In this document: positions 35,168 to 46,809 of the stretch, one piece after another
How the letters are laid out: each line of letters starts with the position of its first letter
How positions within the stretch are numbered: position 1 is the stretch's first letter
DNA from: Miscanthus floridulus
Taxonomy: Eukaryota > Streptophyta > Magnoliopsida > Poales > Poaceae
Direction: 5' to 3'
NCBI RefSeq assembly: GCF_019320115.1
Contig: NC_089584.1
Coordinates: 76,756,791 to 76,820,790, forward strand
DNA: 64,000 nucleotides
Notes under the pieces: model-generated
Database searches by the model: none
What the model was told of the DNA's origin: nothing
What the model saw: the letters and a program-made list of their open reading frames with translations, nothing else
Translations under genes and position numbers: made by a program

Positions 35168-35565
35168 GAGTGGTATCATAGCGACCATTACAAAGTTTTT
35201 GTAGTATGGTTTTTCAAAACTTCAAAACTGATTTGGGACGAATAAATTTAAACTGATAATTTGGTCGAAATTGCTTCTGGATTATCTTATTTCATTCTTG
35301 CCATTCCTTATTTGATTAAAAAGGCTTTGTGTGGTGGAGTAGTAATCTTATTATGCCCTATATAATAACAACTATTGTTTATGATCTTTGATGTTTTTGT
35401 TTGTAAGAACGATTCATGCATCATGATTAATCCACTTGTTACTTCCTTTACCTCTGAGTCTGGGTTGGGTAGTGAGTCTAGGGTTGAGTTGTATAATCCA
35501 TCCTTGCTGCTCTTGAGACTGTTATTAGATCTGACTTACTGTTTTGAAATCTTGCTTCCTACAGT

Positions 35566-36138
35566 ATGGCTCGTACCAAGGTAACACCCCATAAGTCCAT
35601 TGGACCCAAAGGAGTTCCTCATCACCAGCTTGCCCCTAGGAGTGATGGTGCTAGTAGTAGCAGCTTTAGGCCTTGATCCCCAGGCAGAGATACAGAGGCT
35701 TTTAGTAGAGTTAGCATAGGCTACTAGAGATAGGGCCTTGGATGCCATCCAGGTGGGCAAGTTAAAGGATCAACTGAAGTGTCGCACCACCGCTCATAAG
35801 AACTACGAGCGTATGTTAGTTCGTATGGTGGAAGGAAGGATTGAAGCTTGGCATAGAGAAGATGTAGCTAGAGCCCGAGATCATGAGTTATAGTTCTATG
35901 TAGAAGTACTTAGAATGAATATTCTACTAATCTACATGAAGAAGTCCACAAGTTGAACAATCTTTTGGATCCAAATCATGAGCCTCAAGCAGATGCAATA
36001 GACCCAGGTGTCATTATTGCAGATGATGATGAAGTGGAGGAGGAAGAAGAAGAAGATCTAGAAGAAGTAGTGATGGTCAATGAAAGTGATGAGGAAGGTG
36101 GAAATGTTTTAAGAATGGATACCGATCACGAGGTTTGA
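35566..36138 (+). pseudogene. Extra ORF before gag with a histone H3-tail-like N-terminus
   Basis: The ATG at 35566 follows the PBS by about 400 bp. The first residues are MARTKVTPHKSIGPK, then PHHQLAPR. Counting from Ala1 of H3, it matches at positions 1-4 (ARTK), 6 (T), 9-10 (KS), 12 (G) and 14 (K), and after one inserted residue at P, Q, L and A. A Ser-rich linker, a probable coiled coil (KLKDQLK, HKNYERMLVRMVEGRIEAW) and a very acidic tail (DDDEVEEEEEEDLEE) follow. Gag starts separately at 36312. The frame is broken near 35680 and carries TAG codons in CAG-like contexts, so this copy is dead. H3 mimicry is inference from sequence. Confidence 0.6.
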
Positions 36139-36311
36139 GGTGATCGAGGAGAAGAGTAGAGTTGTAATATAGTGAGTTTTAGTTTAGTTGGGTAGTCTAG
36201 CTTAAGTGCAGACTTGTGTATAAATAAGTGAGCCCTATGTAATGCGTTTGTAGCAAGCTCTTTTAACAGTTCAATAATGGTTATGAATAAAGTTTGGTTT
36301 ATTATGAACAG

Positions 36312-39300
36312 ATGCATCGTACTCGGGGATCGAATGTTCTTGGTTCTTCGCAAGATGAGGATGGTATTCCTGATCTGCCACCAGTTCCACCAAGTTTGGC
36401 TGATGCTATCGCAGCACTGGTCAATGTGACTATGGAGAATGCTCGATTGCTTCGGGAGTTAGCTCAAAGTAATTAGAACATGATGCAAGGGAACTGTGGT
36501 CGCAATCATCACAGGCAAGAAGTTGCGTATGTTTATTTCACTGATACAAGACCACCAGTGTTCACCAAGGCCAATGAACCACTGGAAGCTGATGATTGGC
36601 TTTATACTATGGAGCAAAAGTTTGATCTCATTCCATGCACTGAGTTCCAGAAGCCTGTGTTTGCTACCCAACAACTCAGAGGTGCAGCAGGTGCTTGGTG
36701 GGCAAACCTTGTGGCTATGCAACCACAGGTGTTTAGTTAACTTGGGCTAAGTTCCGCACTGCTTTCCATGCCCATTATATTCCAGAAGGAGTTATGGCCA
36801 TGAAGCTTGATGAGTTTCTTGCTTTGAAGCAAGGTGATCAAACAGTCATGTAGTATATGGGCAAGTTCAATCACCTTTCATAGTACGCACCTGAACATGT
36901 TAACACAGATGCCAATAAGAAGAAGTGGTTCATGCGGGGTCTAAATACCAAACTTTAGACAATGATGACTACCTGCACCAATGTCACATATCATGAGGTA
37001 GTCAACATTGCTATTGCATCCGAGGAGAAATATCGGTAGCATAAGGAGATTAAAAAGAAAAAGGGTGTGCCATCTGGATCTTTCAGTGGTAATCAAAAGA
37101 GACAGAAAATAATCTACCATCCAGTGAATCACTATCGCCCTCCTTATCATCCACCATAGTTCCAAGCCAGTCAATAACCAAATGTTTGTCATGCTATAAC
37201 TTATCCGAACTCCCAACAGTCAAATGTTCCTGGTGTTCGTGCTCTAGCACCCCAAGGCCACAATTACCCATGTTTCAATTGTGGGAAGTCCGGTCATTTC
37301 TCTAGGGAATGTCCGTATCCTAAGCAATATAATCCAAATTTCTAGAAGGCTCCTGGAAATCAACAACAGGGTCAAGCTTAGAACAAGAACAATAACCAAA
37401 ATGCTCAGAAGGGCAAAGATGAAAAGAAGATGGGGCGGGTTTTCTATATTCAGGCTGGGGAGATTCTAGAAGGGGAGCCCATGATGCTGGGTATGTTTCC
37501 TGTAGCCGATCACCCTACAGTTATGCTTTTTGATTCTGGTGCATCTCATACATTCATCAATAGAACCTTTGTCATAAAGCATGAAATTCCAATTGGGGAA
37601 ACAAAGGAGAATTTTTTATACAGTCGCCCGGGGGACGTCTATGTACTAAGGAAATGGTGTACCAAGTACCCATAAACCTGGGTGGGCACATTTTTCCCAC
37701 TACCATGATTATTCTAAAGGATCAGGATATAGATGTGATCTTGGGAATGAATTGGATGTATCAGCATAAAGCTGTTGTAGATACTCTGAATAGGACTATA
37801 AGAGTGAGTTTGCCAGATAGTAATTCTCAGCTTCTTATCCAACTTCCAACCTTAAGGAGGTCAGTGGAAAAAGTTTGTGCAACTTCTGTCAAGGAGATTA
37901 GAGATATCCTGGTAGTTTGTGAATTCCCAGATATTTTTCTGAAGAATTACCCGGTCTACCACCTGATAGGGATGTTCAGGTCAATATAGATCTAAAATCT
38001 AGAATAGCTCTGATCTCTAGGAGAGCTTATAGGATGCCTCCCAAGGAATTAGCTAAATTGAAGACTCAGTTGCAAGATTAATAAAGGGTTTATCCAACCT
38101 AGTTCATCACCTTGGGTATGTCCTGCAATTTTTGTGAAGAAGAAAGATGAGACCCTGAGATTGTGTGTGAACTATAGTCCATTGAATGAAGTAACTGTTA
38201 AGAATAAGTATCCCTTACCTCGGATAGATTTACTTTTTGATCAACTAGCTGGAGCCAAAGTTTTCTCCAAGATTGATTTGAGGTCAGGTTACCACCAAAT
38301 CAAAATTAAGCCTGAAGATATTCCCAAAATGGCATTTACCACCAGATATGGATTATATGAATACCTGATAATGTCTTTTGGTTTGACGAAGGCCCCAGCT
38401 CATTTCATGTATCTGATGAATTCAGTATTTATGCCTGAACTAGATAAGTTTATATTGGTGTTTATTGATGACATCTTAGTATATTCCAAGAACAAGAAAG
38501 AACATGCGGAACATCTCAAAATTGTTCTGACCTGCCTAAGAGAACATCAGTTGTATGCCAAGTTCAGTAAGTGTGACTTTTGGCTAAAGGAAGTATAGTT
38601 CTTAGGGCATGTCTTGTCCACTGAAGGAGTTGCTATGGATCCAAGCAAAGTTAAGGATGTACTAGATTGGAAACCGCCAACCACTGTTCATCAGGTTCGG
38701 AGTTTTCTGGGAATGGTGGGGTATTACCGTTGATTCATTCTAGATTTCTCTAGAATATCCAAGTCCATCACTGGGTTGTTGAAGAACCAAGCCAAGTTTG
38801 TCTAGTCATCTGATTATGAAGAAGCTTTCTAGACTTTGAAGAGATTGTTAACCACTGCACCCGTGTTAGCATAGCCAGATATCAAGAAGCCGTTTGACGT
38901 GTATTGTGATGCTTCAGGTATTGGTATTGGGTGTGTATTGATGCAAGAAGGCCGAGTCATTGCCTATGCTTCTAGACAACTTAAGCAACATGAAGAACAT
39001 TATCCAACTCATGATCTAGAGTTAGTAGCAGTTGTCCATGCTTTGAAGATTTGGCGGCATTACCTGCTTGGTAATACTTGCCATATTTATAAAGATCATT
39101 AAGAGTTTAAAGTATATCTTTACTCAATTAGAATTGAATATGCGGCAAAGAAGATGGTTAGAATTGATTAAAGATTATGACTTGGAGGTGCATTACCATA
39201 CTAGTAAGGCAAATGTGGTTGCAGATGCACTTAGTCATAAGAGTTGTTGCAATTAGTCTGGCAGTAAAAACAATGGATCTGAATTTATGTCAAGAGATGG

Positions 39301-40780
39301 AGAAGTTGAAAATAGAGATAATTCAACAAGGTAGTTTGACCAATATAACTATTGAATCAACTATTCGAGACCAGATTATTGCCGCTCAAAAAGAAAACAA
39401 GGGTATAGCCCATATCAAAGAAAGAGTCAGGAAGGGAAAAGCAGCATGCTTTAGGATAGATGATGCAGGTGTGCTATGGTTTAAGAATCGCCTAGTGGTA
39501 CCAAAGGTTTCGGAGTTGCGACAGTCAATTCTTGAAGAGGCACATACCACTAGGTTATCTATTCATCCTGGAAGTAATAAAATGTACCATGACTTGAAAC
39601 AGAGATTTTGGTGGACCAAAATGAAGATAGAGATTGCTCGATATATAGCCAAGTGTGATACTTGTCAAAAAGTAAAAGCTATATATTTGAGATCTGCTGG
39701 AGAGTTACAGCCATTGCCTATTCCAACTTGGAAGTGGGAGGATATTAGTATGGATTTTATAGTTGGTCTACCCAAGACATCAAAAGGTTTTGACTCAATA
39801 TGGGTTATTGTAGATCGATTAACTAAGTCAGCATATTTTCTTCTAGTCAAGAGTATATATCCTACTATCCAATATGCCAAGATGTATTTAGCAAGAATCA
39901 TGAGCTTACACGGTATACCGAAAGACCATTGTGTCGGATAGAGGTACACAGTTTGTCTCCAACTTTTGGAAACAATTGCATGCTTCAGTTGGGTACCAAA
40001 CTTCTGTACAGTACAGCTTATCATCCATAGACTGATGGTCAGACTGAAAGAGTAAATCAAGTACTTGAAGATTTGTTAAGGTGTTGTGTCCTTAACTATT
40101 CCAATAAGTGGGATGAATGTTTGCCTTTGGCTGAATTCTCATATAATAATAGTTATCAAGAGAGCATTAGAATGACTCCGTTTGAAGCACTTTATGGTTG
40201 TAGATGCAAAACATCACTAAATTGGTCTGAACCCGGGGAAAGATGGTTCTTTGGAGTTGACCTGGTGAAAGAAACAGAAGAGAAGGTTAGGCAGATACAA
40301 AGTAATTTGAAGATAGCTTAGTCCCGACAAAAGAGTTATGCAGATAGACGACATAGACCATTGGTGTTTAACAAGGGAGATTTTGTATATCTGAAGGTAT
40401 CACCAATGAAGGGAGTTACCCGTTTTGGTGTTAAAGGCAAGTTGGCACCTCATTATATTGGACCATTTCAAATATTGGAAAGGTATGGAAAGGTGGCATA
40501 TCACTTGAAGTTACCAGAACATCTCTCAGCTGTGCATGATGTGTTCCATGTTTCACAATTAAAGAAGTGTCTTCGAGTGCCTGAGCAGAATGTTGAGGTT
40601 GAAGGAGTTGAACTTGAACTTGATTTGACCTATTCCGAATATCTTATCTGAGTTCTAGATCAGAAAGATCATGTCACTCAAAGGAGGACAATCAAGTTCT
40701 ACAAGATACAATGGAATCAACATTCCGAAGAAGAAGCTTACTTGCTAGAAAAATTTCTAGAGTTTCTTGCGTCGATATAG
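36312..40780 (+). pseudogene. Chromovirus gag-pol, decayed
   Basis: In order: capsid part of gag (about 36530-36950), zinc knuckle CFNCGKSGHFSREC (37271-37312), protease FDSGASHTFINR (about 37530), RT with [16 protein letters not shown] and FIDDILVYS (38134-38630), RNase [16 protein letters not shown] (about 38900-39100), integrase HPGSNKMYHDLKQRFWW, CDTCQ and SMDFIVGLPK (39560-40320), and a chromodomain TIKFYKIQWNQHSEEEAYLL (about 40685-40760) ending at TAG 40778. The chromodomain normally directs integration to marked heterochromatin. The frame is broken by about 17 stops (14 TAG, 1 TAA, 2 TGA), all explained by C-to-T or G-to-A, plus a few frameshifts (near 36735, 37650 and 39100). Confidence 0.9.
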
Positions 40781-40942
40781 AATAACGTTAGTTTTGCTTT
40801 GTTGATACGAATCATGTTTGTAAAGGGACCTCAGCTGTTCTATGAACAAGTTTTGGATGTTTTGGATTGACACATTTCCTTTTCCATTACTTACCCTTGG
40901 ACTTTAAATCTTGGGACAAGATTTCTTTTTAGGGGCAAGGAT

Positions 40943-42815
40943 TGTAACACCTCGGGTGTTTTAAATACTAAAACCTGCCATGTCATCATATGCATTGTAC
41001 ATCATTTCATATTAGTGAAAATTTTGATATGCATACACTAAAACAAGTTTACCTTTATGTTATATGTGGTTGACTTGTATAGCTTGAATTGAGTTAAAAA
41101 TCTTTGTATTGAATTGAATTTCCGAAAACCCTGATTTTCAGTATTTAGATCCTACCCTGAAAACCAAATTAAAAATCTAAGCACATTTTGGGGTTGAGCC
41201 TAAAAGCAAAAGTGTAGAGCTTGTCAAGATGTACAAAGTTGGTTTTTGGAGTTTTCAAAGTTGTTATATAAAATTTGAAGTAATTTGAAAAGGCGAAATG
41301 TACTTAAAGTGTCCCTTTTTGATTTTAAATTGGCATTTCAAAATGTAGACATAATTTGGGTATGGTTATTAAAGAAAAGTTGTAGAACTTTGAATTTGGA
41401 ACAATGTTTATTTTTGGAGATTTTTGAGTTACTATACAAATTTGGGAGTAATTTGGGAAATTAGGCGAGTGGCAATTCTGTAATTTCGGTGAACAGTACC
41501 CGCTTGCAACACCTCACCGCCGGCGACCTTCTCCTGGCTTCCAGTCACGCCCGTGGCCTTCTTTCGGCTTCGCGCTGGCACGAGCAAGCTGCTGCGTGTC
41601 ATCTCCTCGCTTCTTGGCCACTCTACAAAGCTTGTGCCGTCGCCGTTCTTCTCTTTTCCTCTCTATTTTTCCCGACGCCGCCGCCATAGCTCTGTCGAGC
41701 TCGCACCGTCGCCGAAGCACTGTTCCTAGTCACAGCAAAGCCGTCATAGCTCTGCTTGCTCCTTGCTGCACCTAGCTGACCCACCCTTGCAGCTTGACTT
41801 TGCCTAGGAAACGTCGCTCAGTTGCCTTTCTTCCTCGCGGCCGGCAGCATCGTCGTCACGTGCGCTTCACCGTGGCCGTAGCTCTATGGTGAGCCTCTGC
41901 TCTTGCGAAGCCTGGTTCTAGCTTCACCTGGGTTGCTGTGATGCTCTGTGACCGCTTGATTTCTCCGTTTATCCTTTACAGTCACCTGGAACACAGCCAT
42001 CGACGACCGCTTGCTCCGCCATGGCTGTTGTGCATTGTCGACCCACTTCCCCGTTGATCCTCCGGCTCGGCCATCGACTCCAGCGTGTTCGGGGTGAGCT
42101 CTTGAGTCTTCCTAGGCCATTTATTTAACCGCTATCAGTTCCATTTCACCAGCGTAGCGATAGCCACACCGCCGTGTCCGCCATGGCCGGCGTCGAGCTC
42201 GGATTGTGCAGCGATCACTGCAATTAGTGCTACCTCTAGGTGCGCCTTGTCGTCGTGATCACGTTGGTAGCCTTGCCATCGCCGTTGATCTCACCGGCGG
42301 TGAGAAATCGCCGGTCAGTGAGCATTGTCGCCGTAGTCAGTGCGGGGAACAGTGCCGACAGGTGGGGTCAAGATGTCAGTAGCCGTGGGTTTTGCAAATG
42401 TATTTTCTTTTTTTCAGAAATGGATGAATAGTGTAAGTTTTTGTTATTTTTGCGTAGAATTAATTAGAGCTCCAAAAATTATGAAAATTTTTGTGTGACC
42501 TCTATGTGGTATAAACTTTTTAGGAAAAATATGAATTGTTGATTTTCAGTACTTTTTGAATGTAATAAAAATTGCTCTAATTAATTAATAAATGAGCTTC
42601 CATGATTTTTCTAGGCTTTATTGTTTATCCAAAAATTATGAAAATTGTTTTGTCACTTAGTGATCATGGGATAAGTCTTCATAAAAATTTTGAGCTCATT
42701 TGGAGATAGTTGATTTATTTCATATCTTTTAATTAAATAATTAATTCATAAAAGCAAATAGTAAACCTTAATGATTTAGGTTTTTGTTTGAATTTTGGAT
42801 TGAGTGATGACCTTG
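40943..42815 (+). repeat. 3' LTR of the chromovirus, left part
   Basis: Begins TGTAACACCTCGGGTG after the polypurine tract and runs, colinear with the 5' LTR, up to GATGACCTTG, where the Tat element is inserted. The last five bases (CCTTG) are the target duplication of that insertion. Confidence 0.92.
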
Positions 42816-43585
42816 TGTTGACACCGTTTTTTGCACGTGTCAAAATGATCAGAGTGGGCTAATCGGCAGAAGGAAAGTTACTGTATACGCTGATAGCCGA
42901 TGAAAATCAGCTTGTAAAGATGGTTGCCGATGAATGGTGGTGATCGATGGAAAGGTTGATTTAGACTCGGGCGTTGCCGATAAGGTTGGAGATGTTATTG
43001 TCGATGCCGATGAAGGAAGGCTTGAAGACTACTACCGATGAAACAGGAAGTATGCCGATGGAAAGGAGGTCGGTGAGATTTCCATCGTAATTGAGGCAGG
43101 ACAGGGAAATAGATAGGAGTTGATTTCCTTTTCTATATTTGTTAGAGTATGATTCATGTAAGAGTCACAGTAGTTTCCTTAGATATGGACTTGGTGTCCT
43201 AGTTGTATTTGGTTATGTCTCTTTAGATCAGGGTATAAATATAGATTGAGGGGCAATGTAATAATAAATCAATCAATATCAAAACCAATTTTTACTCCTA
43301 TTTGCATCTACTTACTTTTCGGCGACTTCGTCAATTTGCATATTTTTCCTTTTTACGAGTTCTCATTGATTCGGCGAGTTGCATAGCTTCAGTGCGACCT
43401 TCGGCGATTCTCGAGTTTCAGTGTGAGTACCTCTTGGCCGTGACTTCCGGGCGTATCGCTGTTGTCAGGACCAAAGTGCTCGTATCTTCATCCTTGTCGA
43501 TTAACAGGTCAAATCGACTGGCACGCTTTGGATATCGATTCGGGTATTAGCCCTTTGTGTTTGCAGATCCACTTTTGCATCAACA
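42816..43585 (+). repeat. 5' LTR of the Tat element
   Basis: 770 bp, TG...CA. The first 260 bp hold about seven CCGAT/ATCGG words. A TATAAATATAG sequence at about 43224 followed by a GC-poor leader is the likely promoter. Confidence 0.92.
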
Positions 43586-43627
43586 CATCTTTTGGCACGC
43601 CCAGTGGGACCAATCAATCCGATCAAT

Positions 43628-46600
43628 ATGTTCAATTCCGAGATCGATTCAGGGAACATTATCGCGGTATCAGAAGAAGATCTTAAGGAAGAGCAGAGGC
43701 AGGCTATGGAAAAGGCTGTAGAAGAATACAGGTAGCTTTGTCTGAAATCGTTTAGCCTGAACAAGAGTGGACAAGTCATCCAGAAGCAAGATTTGCCATT
43801 GCCTCGGCATGTTACCTTTGACTCCAATCCTGGTAAACTTCAAGAGATGGTTAATTCTACAGTAAATCATGCTTTGATTAATCATTCCAATGTGCTGTCC
43901 AATACTGTTCATAATGCTATGGTTCGAACTCTCAAAGAAGGACAAGCGTCACCTGCATTACGTTGGGCCTGCCTATCACCAACCAGAGCCGGCATCTGTC
44001 AAAACTCCATCAGCTCCATCGGCCAGTTGTGGGTACAGAAGTTACTTCTCCTCCTAGTATCGGTAGGCTTACCTAATATTCAATCTACACCGATACGATC
44101 AGATTCGGTACTACCAGGAGGACGAGTTCAGCTTAATACAGATCTATCGGACATCAGCTATGTCAGGCCCTGTGTCTCAGAATAGCTAGATTCCTGCTAA
44201 TTGGTGGGGATATGGTATGCCTCCGGAGTCATCTGCTTTCAATCCTGGGTTACCTCAAGTGTTTGATGCAGTAGGAAAAAGCTCCTATACCATCGGCTGT
44301 TTCGCCGATGGCTCAAGTGCCTCAATATGCCACAGCAACTACTGTGCAACCAACTCCAGGAGGTTTCCAGATGCCTTTGGTTCAAACACCCAATTCAAGT
44401 CCATCGGCAAGCTTACTGCTGATGCAGCAGAAAGCCCCTGCTATGAGTCAAACTGGGGTTCAGTTCATGCCTCAAGCTGGTTATAATTATCCAACAATGT
44501 CAGCAAATTACTAGCCATCGGTAAGTTTTGTACCGATGAGTTCTAATAATGGTTGGTCAGGACAGTTACCTGTTCAACATACAGTTCAGCAAAATCAGCA
44601 GGTTGCAGGGATTCAACAAGGTCATATGCAAGCTGGTTTCCAGAATCAAGCATCGGCAGCTCAGCCTGATGAATCCTTTCCAATAGGTTAATGGACCACA
44701 AGTAACGACAAATATGCCGATTGCTGGAGATCGTGGGCCACAAAGATATGTGGAGGGATATCAGCAGGCACCTCCTGTAGAAATTCAGCCAGTTCATCAG
44801 CAGGAAGGCTTGATGCTTTTTGGGCCGATAAGATAGCAGAAATTATGAAGGATCAGTTTAGGATAAAGCCCAAGGTCAATACTTATTCTTATCGGACTCC
44901 ATACCCTCCTGCATATGATTTAATTCCTCTCCCAAATCGGTACAAGGTACCAGATTTCACTAAATTCTCTGGGCAAGATGATACATCAACAATGGAACAC
45001 GTCAATCGCTTCATTATTCAATGTGGAGAGGCAGCTAGCAGAGATGAGTTAAGAGTTCGATTATTTTCATCATCTTTGTCTGGATCGGCATTTACATGGT
45101 TCATTTCATTACCACCAAATTCTATTATTACTTGGGCTGATCTAGAAAAACAATTTCATAAGTATTTCTTTGCTGGAATCCATGAAAAGAAGCTTACCGA
45201 TTTAGTAAAATTGAGACAGCGTAATGATGAATCGGTAGAAAGCTTTGTGCAAAGGCTACGAGATGTAAAAAATAAGTGCTACAGTCTGGTGCTGGATGAT
45301 CGGCAGCTTGCCGATCTAGCTTTCCAAGGGTTATTGCCACATCTTAAAGACAGATATGCTTCTCAGGAGTTTGAAAGCCTCAGTCATCTTGTGCAAAGGA
45401 TCTCTGATCAAGATACTAGGGTTTTTGAACCTAAAAAGAATTGGAGTAAAAAAGTATCATTTGTTGAAGAAGTAGGAGATTCTGATTCTGATGAAGAACC
45501 AGTTATCGGCTTAGCTGAGTGGGTTAAGAATAAAAAGCCGATATCTTGTCCCTTTGGTCAGAAAGAACCAGAAAAGTTTACCTTTGATATCACCAAGGCC
45601 GACAAGATATTCGATCTTCTGCTTCAAGAGGGCCAAATTAAGCTGTCACCTAATCATGTGATCCCATCGGTAGAAGAGTTGAAGAAGATCTTGTACTGCA
45701 AATGGCACAATGCAACTTCACACAGTACAAATGAGTGCAAGGTGTTCAGGCAACAGTTACAATCGGCTATTGAATCTGGGAGAATTAAGTTTGGTACTTC
45801 CAAGGCCCAGAAGCCGATGAAAATTGATCAACACCCTTTTCTAGCAAATATGTTGGAGGCCAAAGGGAAGACCAAGGTTTTGACGTCAGAGGCTGCTGAG
45901 AAAAATGCATCAGTGGATCCCCAACATCGGATAACTACCGATGATGCAAAAAGTAAGGGTTTGCTGGGAGAAAGCAGTAGTTCCAAAAACCCTCCTCGAC
46001 CTAGGCATTGTGATTATCCCACCGAAGGCAGCAGGAGGGTTGGCGTCAGCGTAAGTACCGATATCAACAATAGCAAGAAGAGAGACGTCGGGAAGAATGG
46101 TATCGGCATAAAAATCATTGGAGGTGCCCGTTTTTCATCCATTGCTGGGAAGAAGGTATTAAATTGCCAACTGTTGAAAATTGCCCTGAGTGCAATGGTT
46201 ATTATGGGGTCAATCGGTCAGAAAGGAGGTTTCAACCTGGCAATCAGGGTTTATTTATCAATGAGCCGATCAGAGGCAGAGCATCAGTGCATGATCGGCT
46301 GGGGGGTAGACTTAGTGTACATGAAAGGCTTGGTAAACGCGCTGGATATTTTCCATAGGAATCAAGAGGAGCTTGAGGAGATGGCAAACGCAAGAGTTCC
46401 CGATGAAGAAATATTCTACAGGGACCCTAATATACGCCATGTAGAATCAACTGGGACCTGTTATCAGCCGGTTTGGAAGACCAAGTTTCCTCGATGGTGC
46501 CCGGAAGGTCTGACAAAGACACAGAAAAGAAGGATGCAACGTGAGCATCAGGAGGATTTATATCGAGAGGAAAATTCCTCCAATGAGAGGTCCGGTCATC

Positions 46601-46809
46601 AGCAGTGGCAGGTAAAACACAAAAATAAGGGTCCATCGGCAGATGTTAATATGGTATTCATGTTGCCGATGGAGTTTTTGGCACTATCTGATAATGAGGA
46701 AGAAGTTGTTCTCTCTGATCAAGTAGCTCAGTTGACACTAGATCCAATGATGACTGTTTTTGAGAAACCTACTATGACGAGAGACAACATCTTAAGGCTT
46801 TGTTTGTGA
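43628..46809 (+). pseudogene. Tat-element gag
   Basis: An N-terminal part starts at 43628 and is broken by TAG (43733) and frameshifts. The C-terminal 654 codons (44845-46809) are open. Landmarks are a capsid region with KVPDFTKFSGQDDTSTMEHV and FTWFISLPPNSIITWADLE, then ESVESFVQRLRD-type sequence, and a Cys/His zinc-knuckle variant CKWHNATSHSTNEC. These are typical of Tat/Athila-branch gag proteins, which form the particle and bind the genomic RNA. Frame loss at 46809 separates it from the protease. Confidence 0.85.
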
